Of a DNA stretch of 64,000 bases, positions 52,973 to 61,960 are shown one piece after another. A model generated the notes under the pieces. That model ran no database searches. It saw nothing but the letters and a program-made list of their open reading frames with translations, and had not been told where the DNA came from. A program made the position numbers and the translations under genes. This DNA is from Sphingobium trunci (GTDB lineage Bacteria; Pseudomonadota; Alphaproteobacteria; Sphingomonadales; Sphingomonadaceae), in NCBI RefSeq assembly GCF_022664535.1, contig NZ_JAKUJY010000018.1, forward strand, positions 1-64,000, in the 5' to 3' direction. Position 1 is the stretch's first letter. Each line of letters begins with the position of its first letter.

Positions 52973-54741
52973 TGAAAATCCTGGGTATCTCCGCCTTCTA
53001 TCATGACGCCGCCGCCGCATTGACGATCGATGGCCTGCCCGTCGCCGCCGTGCAGGAGGAGCGATTGTCCCGATCCAAGAATGATCCCGCCTTTCCGCTG
53101 CGCGCGATCACATGGTGTCTCGACCATGCGGCGCTGGAGCCGGAGGATCTGGACGCGGTGATCTTCTACGAACGGCCCGCGCTAAAATTCGACCGGGTGC
53201 TGATGACGTTGCTGCGCGGCTTTCCGCAAAGCTGGCGCATTTTTCCCCAGGCGATGAAGAATATGGTCGGGGAAAAGCTCTGGGTGCGCGGCATCATCAG
53301 CGCGCAACTGGGCGTTCCGGCAAAGCGCATCCACTTCACGGACCATCATCTCTCGCACGCCGCCGCCGCCTTCCTGACGGCGCCGACGCAGCAGGCGGCG
53401 ATACTCACCGCCGACGGCGTGGGCGAGTGGGCGACGCTGACCGTCGGGCAGGCACGCAAGCGCAGCGGCGGCCCTGCGGAGATCAGCCTGCTGCGCGAAG
53501 TGCATTTTCCCCATTCGCTCGGCCTGTTCTATTCCGCCTTCACCGCATGGCTGGGGTTCCCGGTCAATGAGGGGGAATATAAGGTCATGGGCCTCGCCGC
53601 CTACGGCACGCCGCGTTTTGCCGGGGAGGTACGGCATATGCTGCACCGGACGCGCGATGGCGCCTTTGCCCTGGACCTTGGCTATTTCGATCATCACCGG
53701 GCGGCCGATGCCGCCTATTCCCATCGCTTCGTCGAACTGTTCGGTCCGCCCCGCGATCGGTTCGAGCCGATCGATCCCACCACTCCGCAGGGTCGTCACT
53801 ATGCCGATGTCGCGGCCAGCGCCCAGTGCGTTCTGGAGGAGGTGATCGTCGATATCGCAACCGCGCTGCGCCGGGAAACGGGCCTGTCCGATCTGTGTCT
53901 GGGCGGCGGCGTGGCGCTGAACGGGGTCGCCAATGCCCGCATCCTGCGCGCATCGAGCTTTGAACGGCTGTTCGTTCCGCCCGCGCCGGGCGATGCGGGT
54001 TGTGCCCTTGGAGCGGCGCTCTGGGCCGATCGCATCCTGTTCGGTCAACCGCACCGCGATTGTCCCGATCATCCCTTCTGGGGACCGGCGGTCGTGCCGA
54101 CCGATCTGGCGCGCCTTGCAGCGGAGGACGGGCTGTCCTGCGAACGGGTCGGCGAAGCGGAGCTGATGGATCGGCTGGTCGACGCCATCGGACGTGGCGC
54201 CATCGTCGGCTGGATGGAGGGCGCTGCGGAGTTCGGCCCGCGCGCGCTCGGTCACCGCAGTATCCTCGCCGATCCGGGCGATGCGGCCATGCGCGACCGG
54301 ATCAACCGCGACATCAAGTTTCGCGAATCCTTTCGCCCCTTCGCCCCGGTCGTTCCCGCGGACCATGCGGAAACCTTTTTCGAACTGCCGCCCGGCGGCG
54401 CCCGGCTGGGCCGTTTCATGTCCGGCGTCTTTCCGGTCCGGCCCGAATGGCGCGACCGGCTGCGCGCCGTCACCCATGTCGACGGCACCGCGCGGGTGCA
54501 GATGTTGGAAGCGGCGATGGCACCCCGCCTGCACGCACTGCTGATGGCCTATGGGCGCCGGCACGGGCTGCCGGTGCTGCTGAACACATCCTTCAACCTG
54601 GCCGGTGACCCGATCGTGACCAGCGCGGCGGAAGGCTATTCGACCTTCCGACGCGCCGGGCTGGACCTTCTGGTCGCGGAGGACCTGATCGTTCGCCGCG
54701 ATCCTGCGCGGCAGGACCATTCGCTGGAGGCTATGGCATGA
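52972..54741 (+). CDS. carbamoyltransferase, NodU/CmcH/TobZ family
   Basis: 589 residues. The N-terminal Kae1-like domain binds ATP and carbamoyl phosphate (MKILGISAFYHDAAAAL, TDHHLSHAAAAF with the metal histidines, LCLGGGVALNGVANARIL). The C-terminal domain has GWMEGAAEFGPRALGHRSIL and INRDIKFRESFRPFAPVV. It transfers a carbamoyl group to a hydroxyl of a sugar or natural product. It sits in an operon with a DUF5989 protein and a methyltransferase; the acceptor is unknown. Confidence 0.92.
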   Translation: MKILGISAFYHDAAAALTIDGLPVAAVQEERLSRSKNDPAFPLRAITWCLDHAALEPEDLDAVIFYERPALKFDRVLMTLLRGFPQSWRIFPQAMKNMVGEKLWVRGIISAQLGVPAKRIHFTDHHLSHAAAAFLTAPTQQAAILTADGVGEWATLTVGQARKRSGGPAEISLLREVHFPHSLGLFYSAFTAWLGFPVNEGEYKVMGLAAYGTPRFAGEVRHMLHRTRDGAFALDLGYFDHHRAADAAYSHRFVELFGPPRDRFEPIDPTTPQGRHYADVAASAQCVLEEVIVDIATALRRETGLSDLCLGGGVALNGVANARILRASSFERLFVPPAPGDAGCALGAALWADRILFGQPHRDCPDHPFWGPAVVPTDLARLAAEDGLSCERVGEAELMDRLVDAIGRGAIVGWMEGAAEFGPRALGHRSILADPGDAAMRDRINRDIKFRESFRPFAPVVPADHAETFFELPPGGARLGRFMSGVFPVRPEWRDRLRAVTHVDGTARVQMLEAAMAPRLHALLMAYGRRHGLPVLLNTSFNLAGDPIVTSAAEGYSTFRRAGLDLLVAEDLIVRRDPARQDHSLEAMA

Positions 54742-54950
54742 TCCGGCACAGGGGCCGCCTGCGGCGCCATCTCATCATCGTTGGCAGCGCATCCGGGACG
54801 ATCGTCGATCTGGTACGGGGGCTGTGGCGTTCGACCGGCGGGCGGCGCTGGATGATCCCGCTCGTGGTCTTTCTCTGCTCGGTCGGGGTGATACTGACGC
54901 TGGCCGCGGGCGTGGAGGCGCTGGCGCCCTTCATCTATTCGATCTTCTGA
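54738..54950 (+). CDS. DUF5989 small membrane protein
   Basis: 70 residues with one transmembrane helix (WMIPLVVFLCSVGVILTLAA) and the ending LAPFIYSIF typical of DUF5989. It overlaps the carbamoyltransferase stop by ATGA. In other genomes this family accompanies carbamoyltransferases (recall). Function unknown. Confidence 0.75.
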   Translation: MIRHRGRLRRHLIIVGSASGTIVDLVRGLWRSTGGRRWMIPLVVFLCSVGVILTLAAGVEALAPFIYSIF

Positions 54951-54952
54951 AG

Positions 54953-55969
54953 ATGGATGCGCTTGCCCTTTCCCTGCTGGCCTGTCCCGCTTGTGGCGGG
55001 CGGCTGGATGGGGCGCTTCGCTGCCGCGCCTGCGGGACCGCCTATCGTCGAACCGACGGCATAACCGATCTGCGCCTGCCGGGCGATGCGCGGACCGAAC
55101 GCGTCAGGGAATTTTACGCCGCGGCGCCCTTTCCCGGCTATCCGGCCAGGGACAGCATCGAGTGGCTGCGCACCCGGGCCGAACGCAGCCCGTTCGCCCG
55201 GTTGCTGGACGCGGCCATCCCCTATGACGCGCGGATATTGGAAATGGGCTGCGGGACAGGCCAGATGAGCCTCTATCTTGCGCGGGGCGAGCGGATCGTG
55301 ATCGCCGCCGATCTTTGCCGCCCGTCGCTGGCGCTGGGCCGGGCGGCCGCAACGCGGCTCGGCATAGGGCAGGTCGAATTTGTCGAGACCGATGTGCATC
55401 ATCCGGGCCTGCGCGAGGGCGCATTCGATATCGTCTATTGCTCGGGCATGCTGCATCATACGCCCAATCCCTATGCCGCCTTCGTCCGCGTGGCCCGGCT
55501 GGTGCGCCCCGGCGGACTGATCGTCATCGGTCTTTACAATCGCTATGCACGGCTGCCGCACCGGCTGAGGCGGGTGGCCGCCTTCCTGACGGGCGGGCGC
55601 TGGGTTCGGGCCGATCGGGTGCTGGCCAGCCGCCGGGCGCAGCCGGAGCGATATCGGGCATGGCTAAACGATCAATATCACCATCCCGAGGAACATAGCC
55701 ATACATTGGCGCAGCTCCGCCGCTGGTTCGCGGCCAATGACATCGCCTATATCCGGGCCGTTCCCGGCGCCCTGCTGGACCAGACGGACGGTGCGGGGCT
55801 GACCGACGCGGAAGAGGATGGTTGGTGGCTCGAAGACATATTGGCGCAGATCGGCTGGATCGGCCGGATCGGCTGGGAGGGAGGACTGTTCGCGACTGTC
55901 GGTCGCGCTAAGCGGTCTGCGTGCATGACGGGAGAAGACGATAGGATCGCATCTCCCGAACATGCGTAA
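54953..55969 (+). CDS. class I SAM-dependent methyltransferase with zinc ribbon
   Basis: 338 residues. An N-terminal zinc ribbon (LLACPACGGRLDGALRCRAC) precedes the SAM-binding core (ILEMGCGTGQMSLYLARG, IVIAADLCRPSLALGRA, DIVYCSGMLHHTPNP). It begins 2 bp after the DUF5989 stop. It probably methylates the product of the cluster. Confidence 0.82.
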   Translation: MDALALSLLACPACGGRLDGALRCRACGTAYRRTDGITDLRLPGDARTERVREFYAAAPFPGYPARDSIEWLRTRAERSPFARLLDAAIPYDARILEMGCGTGQMSLYLARGERIVIAADLCRPSLALGRAAATRLGIGQVEFVETDVHHPGLREGAFDIVYCSGMLHHTPNPYAAFVRVARLVRPGGLIVIGLYNRYARLPHRLRRVAAFLTGGRWVRADRVLASRRAQPERYRAWLNDQYHHPEEHSHTLAQLRRWFAANDIAYIRAVPGALLDQTDGAGLTDAEEDGWWLEDILAQIGWIGRIGWEGGLFATVGRAKRSACMTGEDDRIASPEHA

Positions 55970-56005
55970 CGCGTCCATGCGCGGCGATGCCGAAGCGATT
56001 GTCGA

Positions 56006-59000
56006 TCAATCTTCCTTCTTCTCCTGCAGCCAAAGCAGCGAGAGGGGCAGCAGCAACAGCATGAACAGGGTCGCTGAAACAATCCCGCCCACAATGACGC
56101 AAGCGAAGGGCCGTTGCGTTTCAGAACCGATTCCCGTCGACAGCGCGGCGGGCAGCAGCCCAAGTCCGGCCATCAGCGCGGTCATCAGGATCGGGCGCAG
56201 GCGGTCGATCGCCCCCTCGATCACGGCGATGCCGAAGGCGTCGCCATTTTCGTAGCGATGGGTGATGTGTTCCAGCATCACCACTCCGTTCTGCACGGAT
56301 ATGCCCGCGACGGCGATGAAGCCGACAGCGGCGGAAACCGACATGTGAAGGCCCGCCAAGCCCAGCGCGGCGACGCCCCCGATCGCGGTGAAAGGCACCA
56401 TCGCCAGGATCAGCAAGGCCGAACGTACCGACCGGAAAGCGCCGAACAGCAGGATGAAGATGCCGAACAGCGCGATCGGCACGATCACCTCCAGCCGCTT
56501 CATGGCGCGCTGCTGGTTTTCGAACTGGCCACCCCAGCTCATCTGGTAGCCGGCCGGCAATTTCACTTTCTCGGCCACGGCTTTCTGCGCGTCGGCGACG
56601 AAGCTGCCCTGGTCGCGGCCATCGACATTGGCCTTGATCGCGACATTGCGGCTGCCATTTTCACGGCTGATGCGCGATGCGCCGACCTGAACGCCGATAT
56701 GGGCGATTTCCCCCAGGGATATCGCGCCGCCGCCGGGCAGCGGGATTTGCAGCTGCGACAGATCGTCTACCGCGTTGCGCTGGTCCGCCGCGAAGCGGAC
56801 GACGATGTCGAAATTGCGGTCGCCCTCATAGGCGGTGCCGACCGTGGCGCCGCCAAAGGCCGTCGCGATCGCCTTGTTGGCGTCGTCGGCGTTGAGGCCG
56901 TAGCGCGCCATGGCGTCGCGATCGAGCACCGCGCGCACTTCGGTCTGCCCACCGATCTTGACGGCATCGACGTCGGACGCGCCCGGCACGGCGGCGACCA
57001 CCCGGGCAGTCTGCTCGCCCAGCTGCTCCAATATATTGAGGTCGTTGCCGGTGATCTTGATCGATATCTCGCCCTTCACGCCGGAAAGGCTCTCCTCTAC
57101 GCTGTCTTCGATCACCTGGCTGAAATTGGTCGGGACGCCGGGGATGGCGGCGATCTTCTTGCGCATGTCGTCCTCCAGTGCCGCCTTGGTCGGGAACTGG
57201 GAACGCCATTCGCCGCGCGGCTTGAGGTCGATCAGCATCTGCATGCTGGACGGCCCCTTGGGATCGGTGCCATCATCGGGACGGCCGGTTTCGGAACCCA
57301 CATGCGCGACTTCGGGATAGGCCAGCATGATGCCGCGCACCCGTGCCTCCACCTTGCGCGTGGTCTCCATCGATGCCGATGGCGTCAGCTGGATGGTGAG
57401 CCAGATATTGCCTTCGTCCAGCTTGGGCAGGAATTCCGAACCCAGGCGCGGGATGAGCGCCACCGTGAAGAGCAGCGTCAAGGCGGCTGCCGCAAAGAAG
57501 ATGGTGGTGCGCGGTCGCGCCCTGTTGATGATGTTTCGGTATCCGTCGCGCAACCGGTCCATCCAGACGATATGCTTTTCCGCCATGTCATAGCGTTCGA
57601 CCAGGAAGCTGAGGACGGCGGGCAGGAATGACAGGGTGAGCACCAGCGCCGCGCCCAGCGCGAAGGACAGCGTCAGGGCGACGGGAGAGAACATCTTTCC
57701 TTCCACGCGCTGGAAGGTGAAGATCGGGACGAAGGCCATGATGATGATGGCCTTGGAAAACAGGATCGGCCGCGCCAGCCCGGTGAGGGTGATGCGCAGC
57801 ACCTGCTTGCGCCGGAACGTGTCGGGCTGGACTCCGTCATGCTTGGCGGCCTCCAGCGCCAGTGCGACCATCAGCGCCTCGACCAGGACCACCGCGGAGT
57901 CGATGATGATGCCGAAATCGACCGCCCCCATGGAGATGAGGTTGGCGGGCACGCTGACCGAATTGAGACCCGCAAAGGCCGCCAGGAGCGCCAGCGGAAT
58001 GATGGCCGCCACCACCATGGCCGCGCGCCAGTTGCGCAGGAAGATCAGCAGCAGCACGGTCACCAGCGTCGCACCCACCAGCAGATTCTCGGCGACCGTT
58101 TCGACCGTCTTGTCGAGCAGCTTGGTCCGCTGGTAGGTCGAACGGATCTGGATCGGCTGGCGGCCGGTGCGCTGGGCGTCCAGGCGGAACTGCGCGTTCA
58201 GCTTTTCCACCGCTTCATGCACGCCCTCGACCACCACGGCGGCATTCTGCCGCTTGACCATCGTCACGATGCCTTCGCTGACATCGCCCTGATGGTCGTA
58301 GGCGACCATGCCACTGCGTTCGGGCGTGCCGATCCTGACATCGCCGATGTCGCGCACGCGCACGGTGTTGCCGTTCTGCGCCTTGACCACGGTGTTGCCG
58401 ACATCGTCGATGCCCTGGTAGAGACCCACGCCGCGCACGACGACAAGTTCGTCCCCGCGCGGGATGACGCCGCCACCCACGTTGGAATTGGCGCTGCCCA
58501 CCGCCGATTGGATGTCGGCGATCGTCACGCCGTAACGCTTCAGCAGGTCGGGGCGGATGAGGATCTGATATTGCTTGATGCTGCCACCGAAGCTGGTGAC
58601 GTCGGCAACGCCGGGAACCATGCGCAGCGTCGGACGCACCACGAAATCCTGGATGGCCCGCGCTTCGTAGAGCGGCATGTCTGCGGGCTTGTCGAGCACA
58701 TAGCGATAGACTTCGCCCACCGCCGTCGACAGCGGTGCAAGGCTGGGCACGACCCCATCGGGCAGTTCGGCGTCGCGCAGCTTTTCCAGCACCTGCGACC
58801 GCGCGAAATAATCGTCCGTGCCGTCGTTGAAGATCAGCGTGACGACCGAAAGGCCGGTGATCGAGACCGACCGGATATCGTTGACCCCCGGCGTGCCTGC
58901 CAGTGCGCGCTCGATGGGCAGGGATATGGAGCGCTCGATCTCCTCGGGCGCCTGTCCCGGCCGCTGGCTGATGACCACCACCTGCACGTCCTGGACGTCC

Positions 59001-59119
59001 GGGAAAGCCTCGATCGGCAACGTCGTCAAGGCGCGAATGCCCACGATGACCAGCGCGACCGCCATCAGGATGACGAAGATCCGCTTCTCCACGACGAAGC
59101 GGGCCATGTTTTCCAGCAT
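56006..59119 (-). CDS. czcA: heavy-metal efflux RND transporter, CzcA/CusA family
   Basis: 1037-residue proton-driven inner-membrane pump. The helix-4 signature is GAVDFGIIIDSAVVLVEALM. The family consensus has Gly after the Asp and Asn after the Glu; here they are Ser and Ala, so ion specificity may differ from Co/Zn/Cd pumps. Periplasmic pore motifs such as IFNDGTDDYFARSQVLEKLR are present. It is the last gene of the operon with czcB and czcC homologues. The symbol denotes the family only. Confidence 0.92.
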   Translation of the reverse strand: MLENMARFVVEKRIFVILMAVALVIVGIRALTTLPIEAFPDVQDVQVVVISQRPGQAPEEIERSISLPIERALAGTPGVNDIRSVSITGLSVVTLIFNDGTDDYFARSQVLEKLRDAELPDGVVPSLAPLSTAVGEVYRYVLDKPADMPLYEARAIQDFVVRPTLRMVPGVADVTSFGGSIKQYQILIRPDLLKRYGVTIADIQSAVGSANSNVGGGVIPRGDELVVVRGVGLYQGIDDVGNTVVKAQNGNTVRVRDIGDVRIGTPERSGMVAYDHQGDVSEGIVTMVKRQNAAVVVEGVHEAVEKLNAQFRLDAQRTGRQPIQIRSTYQRTKLLDKTVETVAENLLVGATLVTVLLLIFLRNWRAAMVVAAIIPLALLAAFAGLNSVSVPANLISMGAVDFGIIIDSAVVLVEALMVALALEAAKHDGVQPDTFRRKQVLRITLTGLARPILFSKAIIIMAFVPIFTFQRVEGKMFSPVALTLSFALGAALVLTLSFLPAVLSFLVERYDMAEKHIVWMDRLRDGYRNIINRARPRTTIFFAAAALTLLFTVALIPRLGSEFLPKLDEGNIWLTIQLTPSASMETTRKVEARVRGIMLAYPEVAHVGSETGRPDDGTDPKGPSSMQMLIDLKPRGEWRSQFPTKAALEDDMRKKIAAIPGVPTNFSQVIEDSVEESLSGVKGEISIKITGNDLNILEQLGEQTARVVAAVPGASDVDAVKIGGQTEVRAVLDRDAMARYGLNADDANKAIATAFGGATVGTAYEGDRNFDIVVRFAADQRNAVDDLSQLQIPLPGGGAISLGEIAHIGVQVGASRISRENGSRNVAIKANVDGRDQGSFVADAQKAVAEKVKLPAGYQMSWGGQFENQQRAMKRLEVIVPIALFGIFILLFGAFRSVRSALLILAMVPFTAIGGVAALGLAGLHMSVSAAVGFIAVAGISVQNGVVMLEHITHRYENGDAFGIAVIEGAIDRLRPILMTALMAGLGLLPAALSTGIGSETQRPFACVIVGGIVSATLFMLLLLPLSLLWLQEKKED

Positions 59120-59123
59120 CGGA

Positions 59124-60242
59124 TCAGTCCCCGGAAAGCTGGGCGTTGAGCAGCAGGGCGCCTTCGCCGACGATGCGGTCGCCGTTCTTGAGGCCCGACG
59201 TCACGAACGACCAGCTGTCGCCCCGTTCGCCCACCTCCACCGGGACACGACGGAAACGGCCGAGTGCTTCGACGCGGAAGACATAGTTTTGCATGCCCGA
59301 TTCAAAGAGCGCGGCATTGGGCACCTTGATCGCGCGGCGGCCGTCGTCAGTGACGAGGCGCGCGCGCGCATACATTTCCGGTTTCAGCGCGAGGTCGGGA
59401 TTGTCGGCTTGCGCGCGGACCTGGACGCGGCGCGTGGCCGGATCGACGGCAAGGCCGATCTGGGTGATCGTGCCGTTGAAGCGGCGGCCGGGATAAGCCG
59501 GCACGTCGAATTCGATCCGCTCACCGACCCGCACGCGCCCCACGGAATCCTCCGGGACATCGACATTGATCCACAGATGCCGGGGATCGGAGACGGTGTA
59601 GAGCGGGCTCTGGCCTGCCGCGATCTGCTGGCCGGGATTGATCTGGCGGTCAATGACATAGCCGCTGACCGAACTGGTCAGCGCCAGCGCGTCGCCGCTG
59701 CCTCCGCCAAGATTGCGCAGCCGCAGTCGGGCGCGCTCCATCTCCGCCGAAGCGGATGCCGCGTCCGCTTCGGCCGCTTCGAAATCACGCCGCGAGATGG
59801 CATCGCCGGCAAAGAGCATGCGGGAGCGTTCCATCTCCCGCGACTTCTGGCTGCGTTGCGCCTGCGCGGTCAGCAGGTCCGCACGAGCCTGTCCCAGGTC
59901 GGGTGCATCGAGATAGGCGAGTGCCTGTCCCGCCCTGACCGGTTGCCCGATATCGGCCAGAACCTGCGTGACCCTGCCGGCCACTGGCGATCCGACCCGG
60001 CTGGTCCGCGATTCGTCCAGGGCGATGCGCGCATTGAGATCGGCCGAAACGGGCAACGGCCCGCTGCTTGCCGTCAGCAACTGAAGCGAATCGAGTTCGG
60101 GAGAACCAGGGGCGTAGCTGATGACGTCCGGGGACTTTTTCGGCGCCTGTGCGGGGGGCGCGTCCGACTGGCCGCATGCGGAGAGCAGGATGAGCATGGC
60201 CAGCGGCGTGGCGCCGAGGCGGGGAGAGAATCTCCGAACCAT
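59124..60242 (-). CDS. czcB: RND efflux periplasmic adaptor, CzcB/CusB-like lipoprotein
   Basis: 372 residues. The lipobox LILLSACGQ gives a lipid-modified N-terminus. Next are a barrel-sandwich and a helical hairpin (ALAYLDAPDLGQARADLLTA), then beta domains (GYVIDRQINPGQQIAAGQSP). The start at 60242 is chosen because it directly follows the czcC stop; longer starts would precede the lipobox too far. It links the pump to the outer-membrane channel. Confidence 0.88.
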   Translation of the reverse strand: MVRRFSPRLGATPLAMLILLSACGQSDAPPAQAPKKSPDVISYAPGSPELDSLQLLTASSGPLPVSADLNARIALDESRTSRVGSPVAGRVTQVLADIGQPVRAGQALAYLDAPDLGQARADLLTAQAQRSQKSREMERSRMLFAGDAISRRDFEAAEADAASASAEMERARLRLRNLGGGSGDALALTSSVSGYVIDRQINPGQQIAAGQSPLYTVSDPRHLWINVDVPEDSVGRVRVGERIEFDVPAYPGRRFNGTITQIGLAVDPATRRVQVRAQADNPDLALKPEMYARARLVTDDGRRAIKVPNAALFESGMQNYVFRVEALGRFRRVPVEVGERGDSWSFVTSGLKNGDRIVGEGALLLNAQLSGD

Positions 60243-60243
60243 A

Positions 60244-61551
60244 TTAACGATCATCTCCGGTAGTTTCAGCGGCGTGCAGCCGCGCAATGGCGTTGGCTTC
60301 GTCCGACCGGGCATCAATGGCACCCAATTCCACCGCCCGCAGCGAACGGCGCGCGTCAAGCAGTTCGATCAGCGACGTGGCGCCGTGCTTATAGGCAAAT
60401 TCCGCCACCTCGGCGGCCTTGCGCGCCGCGGGCAGCTGGGTTTCGTCAAATTCGCGGCGGCGCTCGCTCGCCTCCTGCAGCGATTGGCGGGCGATCATGA
60501 TATCGGCCGTGGCGACGGATATGGCCTTGCGTTCTTCCGCTTCAGCCTGGACCAGCGCAGCGCTAGCCGCATCGACTTCGCCATTATAGCGGTTGCGTAC
60601 GGGCAGCGGGACCGAAAGGCCCAGGCCCACGCTGTTGCCGACGCCGACATCGCCCTGCGCATGTTCGAATTGCATGCCGACCGTCACGTCGGGATGGCGC
60701 AGGGCGTGGGCGCCATCGAGGTTGCGTCGCGCGGCTTCAGTGCGGGCCTGCGCGGCGAGCACGTCCGGGCGGTGCATCGCCAGCAGATCGGCGGGCTGAT
60801 CGGCCTGCAAGGCGGGAACCGGCCAGTCGCCTGTCGTCGCCAGCATGTCGGATTGCGTTTCCCGTCCGATCAAGGTGCCGAGCGCCAGTTGCGCCGCATG
60901 CCATTGGGTAACGCTTTGCACGGCGTCGGTCCGGGCGCGCGCCGCTTCGACGCTCTGCCGGGCCAGATCGCCGTTGGAAAGCGCGCCGGCGCTTTGCTGC
61001 TTTTGAGCAAGGCCGAGGCTGTCGGCATAGCTTTGGGAGATGGTCTGAAGGATTGCGACCCGCCTTTCTGCTGCCTTGAGCTCGAAATAGGCATCAAAGA
61101 CCGCCTCGCGCATGTCGCGTCGCGCACTGCTCAGGTCATCCCGTGCCGCGTCGATCAAAGCATTCGCCGCCTTTGTTCGCGCCGTCCGTTTGCCGCCGCG
61201 TTCGAGAGGCAGGTCGATCCGGGCTGTCGTATCGGCAAGCTGGCCATAGGGGGTCGAACCGATTTGCGATGGCCGGATCTGCACCGCATTCACGCTGAAA
61301 ACCGGGTTGGGCGCCGTATCCGCGGCGCGCAAATTCGCTTGTGCCGTCTTGAGCGCCAATCGGGCCCGTATAAGGTCTATGTTGGCGTCCTCGGCCAGCG
61401 ACAGCGCCTCATCCAGGCCGATGGGTGCGCTTGCCGTCGCCGCTCCCGGAGGTGGGCCTGCCTGAGCGGATAGCGGATACAACAGCATTGCACAGAGGCA
61501 AGCCGCCATGCTCGCCCTCCGGCCGGGAGGCGTGATAGTCCAAGAGAGCAT
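60244..61551 (-). CDS. czcC: RND efflux outer-membrane factor, CzcC/TolC-like
   Basis: About 435 residues, with a signal peptide ending LYPLSAQA. TolC-type repeats are visible: DEALSLAEDANIDLIRARLA and the long helical segment RREFDETQLPAARKAAEVAE. The ATG at 61551 gives a 31-residue signal peptide; an ATG at 61617 gives a longer leader. It is the first gene of the efflux operon. Confidence 0.85.
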   Translation of the reverse strand: MLSWTITPPGRRASMAACLCAMLLYPLSAQAGPPPGAATASAPIGLDEALSLAEDANIDLIRARLALKTAQANLRAADTAPNPVFSVNAVQIRPSQIGSTPYGQLADTTARIDLPLERGGKRTARTKAANALIDAARDDLSSARRDMREAVFDAYFELKAAERRVAILQTISQSYADSLGLAQKQQSAGALSNGDLARQSVEAARARTDAVQSVTQWHAAQLALGTLIGRETQSDMLATTGDWPVPALQADQPADLLAMHRPDVLAAQARTEAARRNLDGAHALRHPDVTVGMQFEHAQGDVGVGNSVGLGLSVPLPVRNRYNGEVDAASAALVQAEAEERKAISVATADIMIARQSLQEASERRREFDETQLPAARKAAEVAEFAYKHGATSLIELLDARRSLRAVELGAIDARSDEANAIARLHAAETTGDDR

Positions 61552-61617
61552 AAGAGACTTGCGGTTCCCAAGAAACGAACACCGCCTCTCTAGCTGTCCC
61601 TTTCGCGGCCGCAACAT

Positions 61618-61960
61618 GTCTCACCAACCTAAATGAAATTTAATTTTCGCTGAAATTATATATTTCAATGACTTGTCCGTGACATCCCCGGTATTGCGTT
61701 GCCGCACGGTCCGTTCATCTGCTGTTCAACGCACCGCTTGTCATCATGTCCCTCCCGTATGCAACAGCGCCAGGGAGAAGCCCCACAGCGGCCAATATAG
61801 GACGTATTCTTCCCAAGATTGCAAGATGTTGCGACTCGTCGTTCCCAAGCCGCCGGCCAGTTCGGACATGGCCGTCCAGGAGCTGCACGGATCGTGCGCG
61901 GGGTCGAAGCGCCTCTCTCTCTGCAATGGTTGGGTTTGAGTCGGAATCAGGGAAACGAAG
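61618..61960. promoter_or_regulatory. upstream region of efflux operon with AT dyad
   Basis: TGAAAT-TATAT-ATTTCA (61651-61667) is a perfect 6-5-6 dyad about 35 bp from the longer czcC start, in an AT-rich strip. It could be an operator of a metal-responsive regulator, none of which is encoded nearby. The rest of the 340 bp shows no gene. Confidence 0.5.

Noticed and set aside
53182-54720. Long minus-strand frame opposite the carbamoyltransferase
   Set aside because: Antisense shadow; the plus strand carries all family motifs.
57839-59149. Long plus-strand histidine/aspartate-rich frame opposite the RND pump
   Set aside because: Composition is that of an antisense strand and there is no motif.
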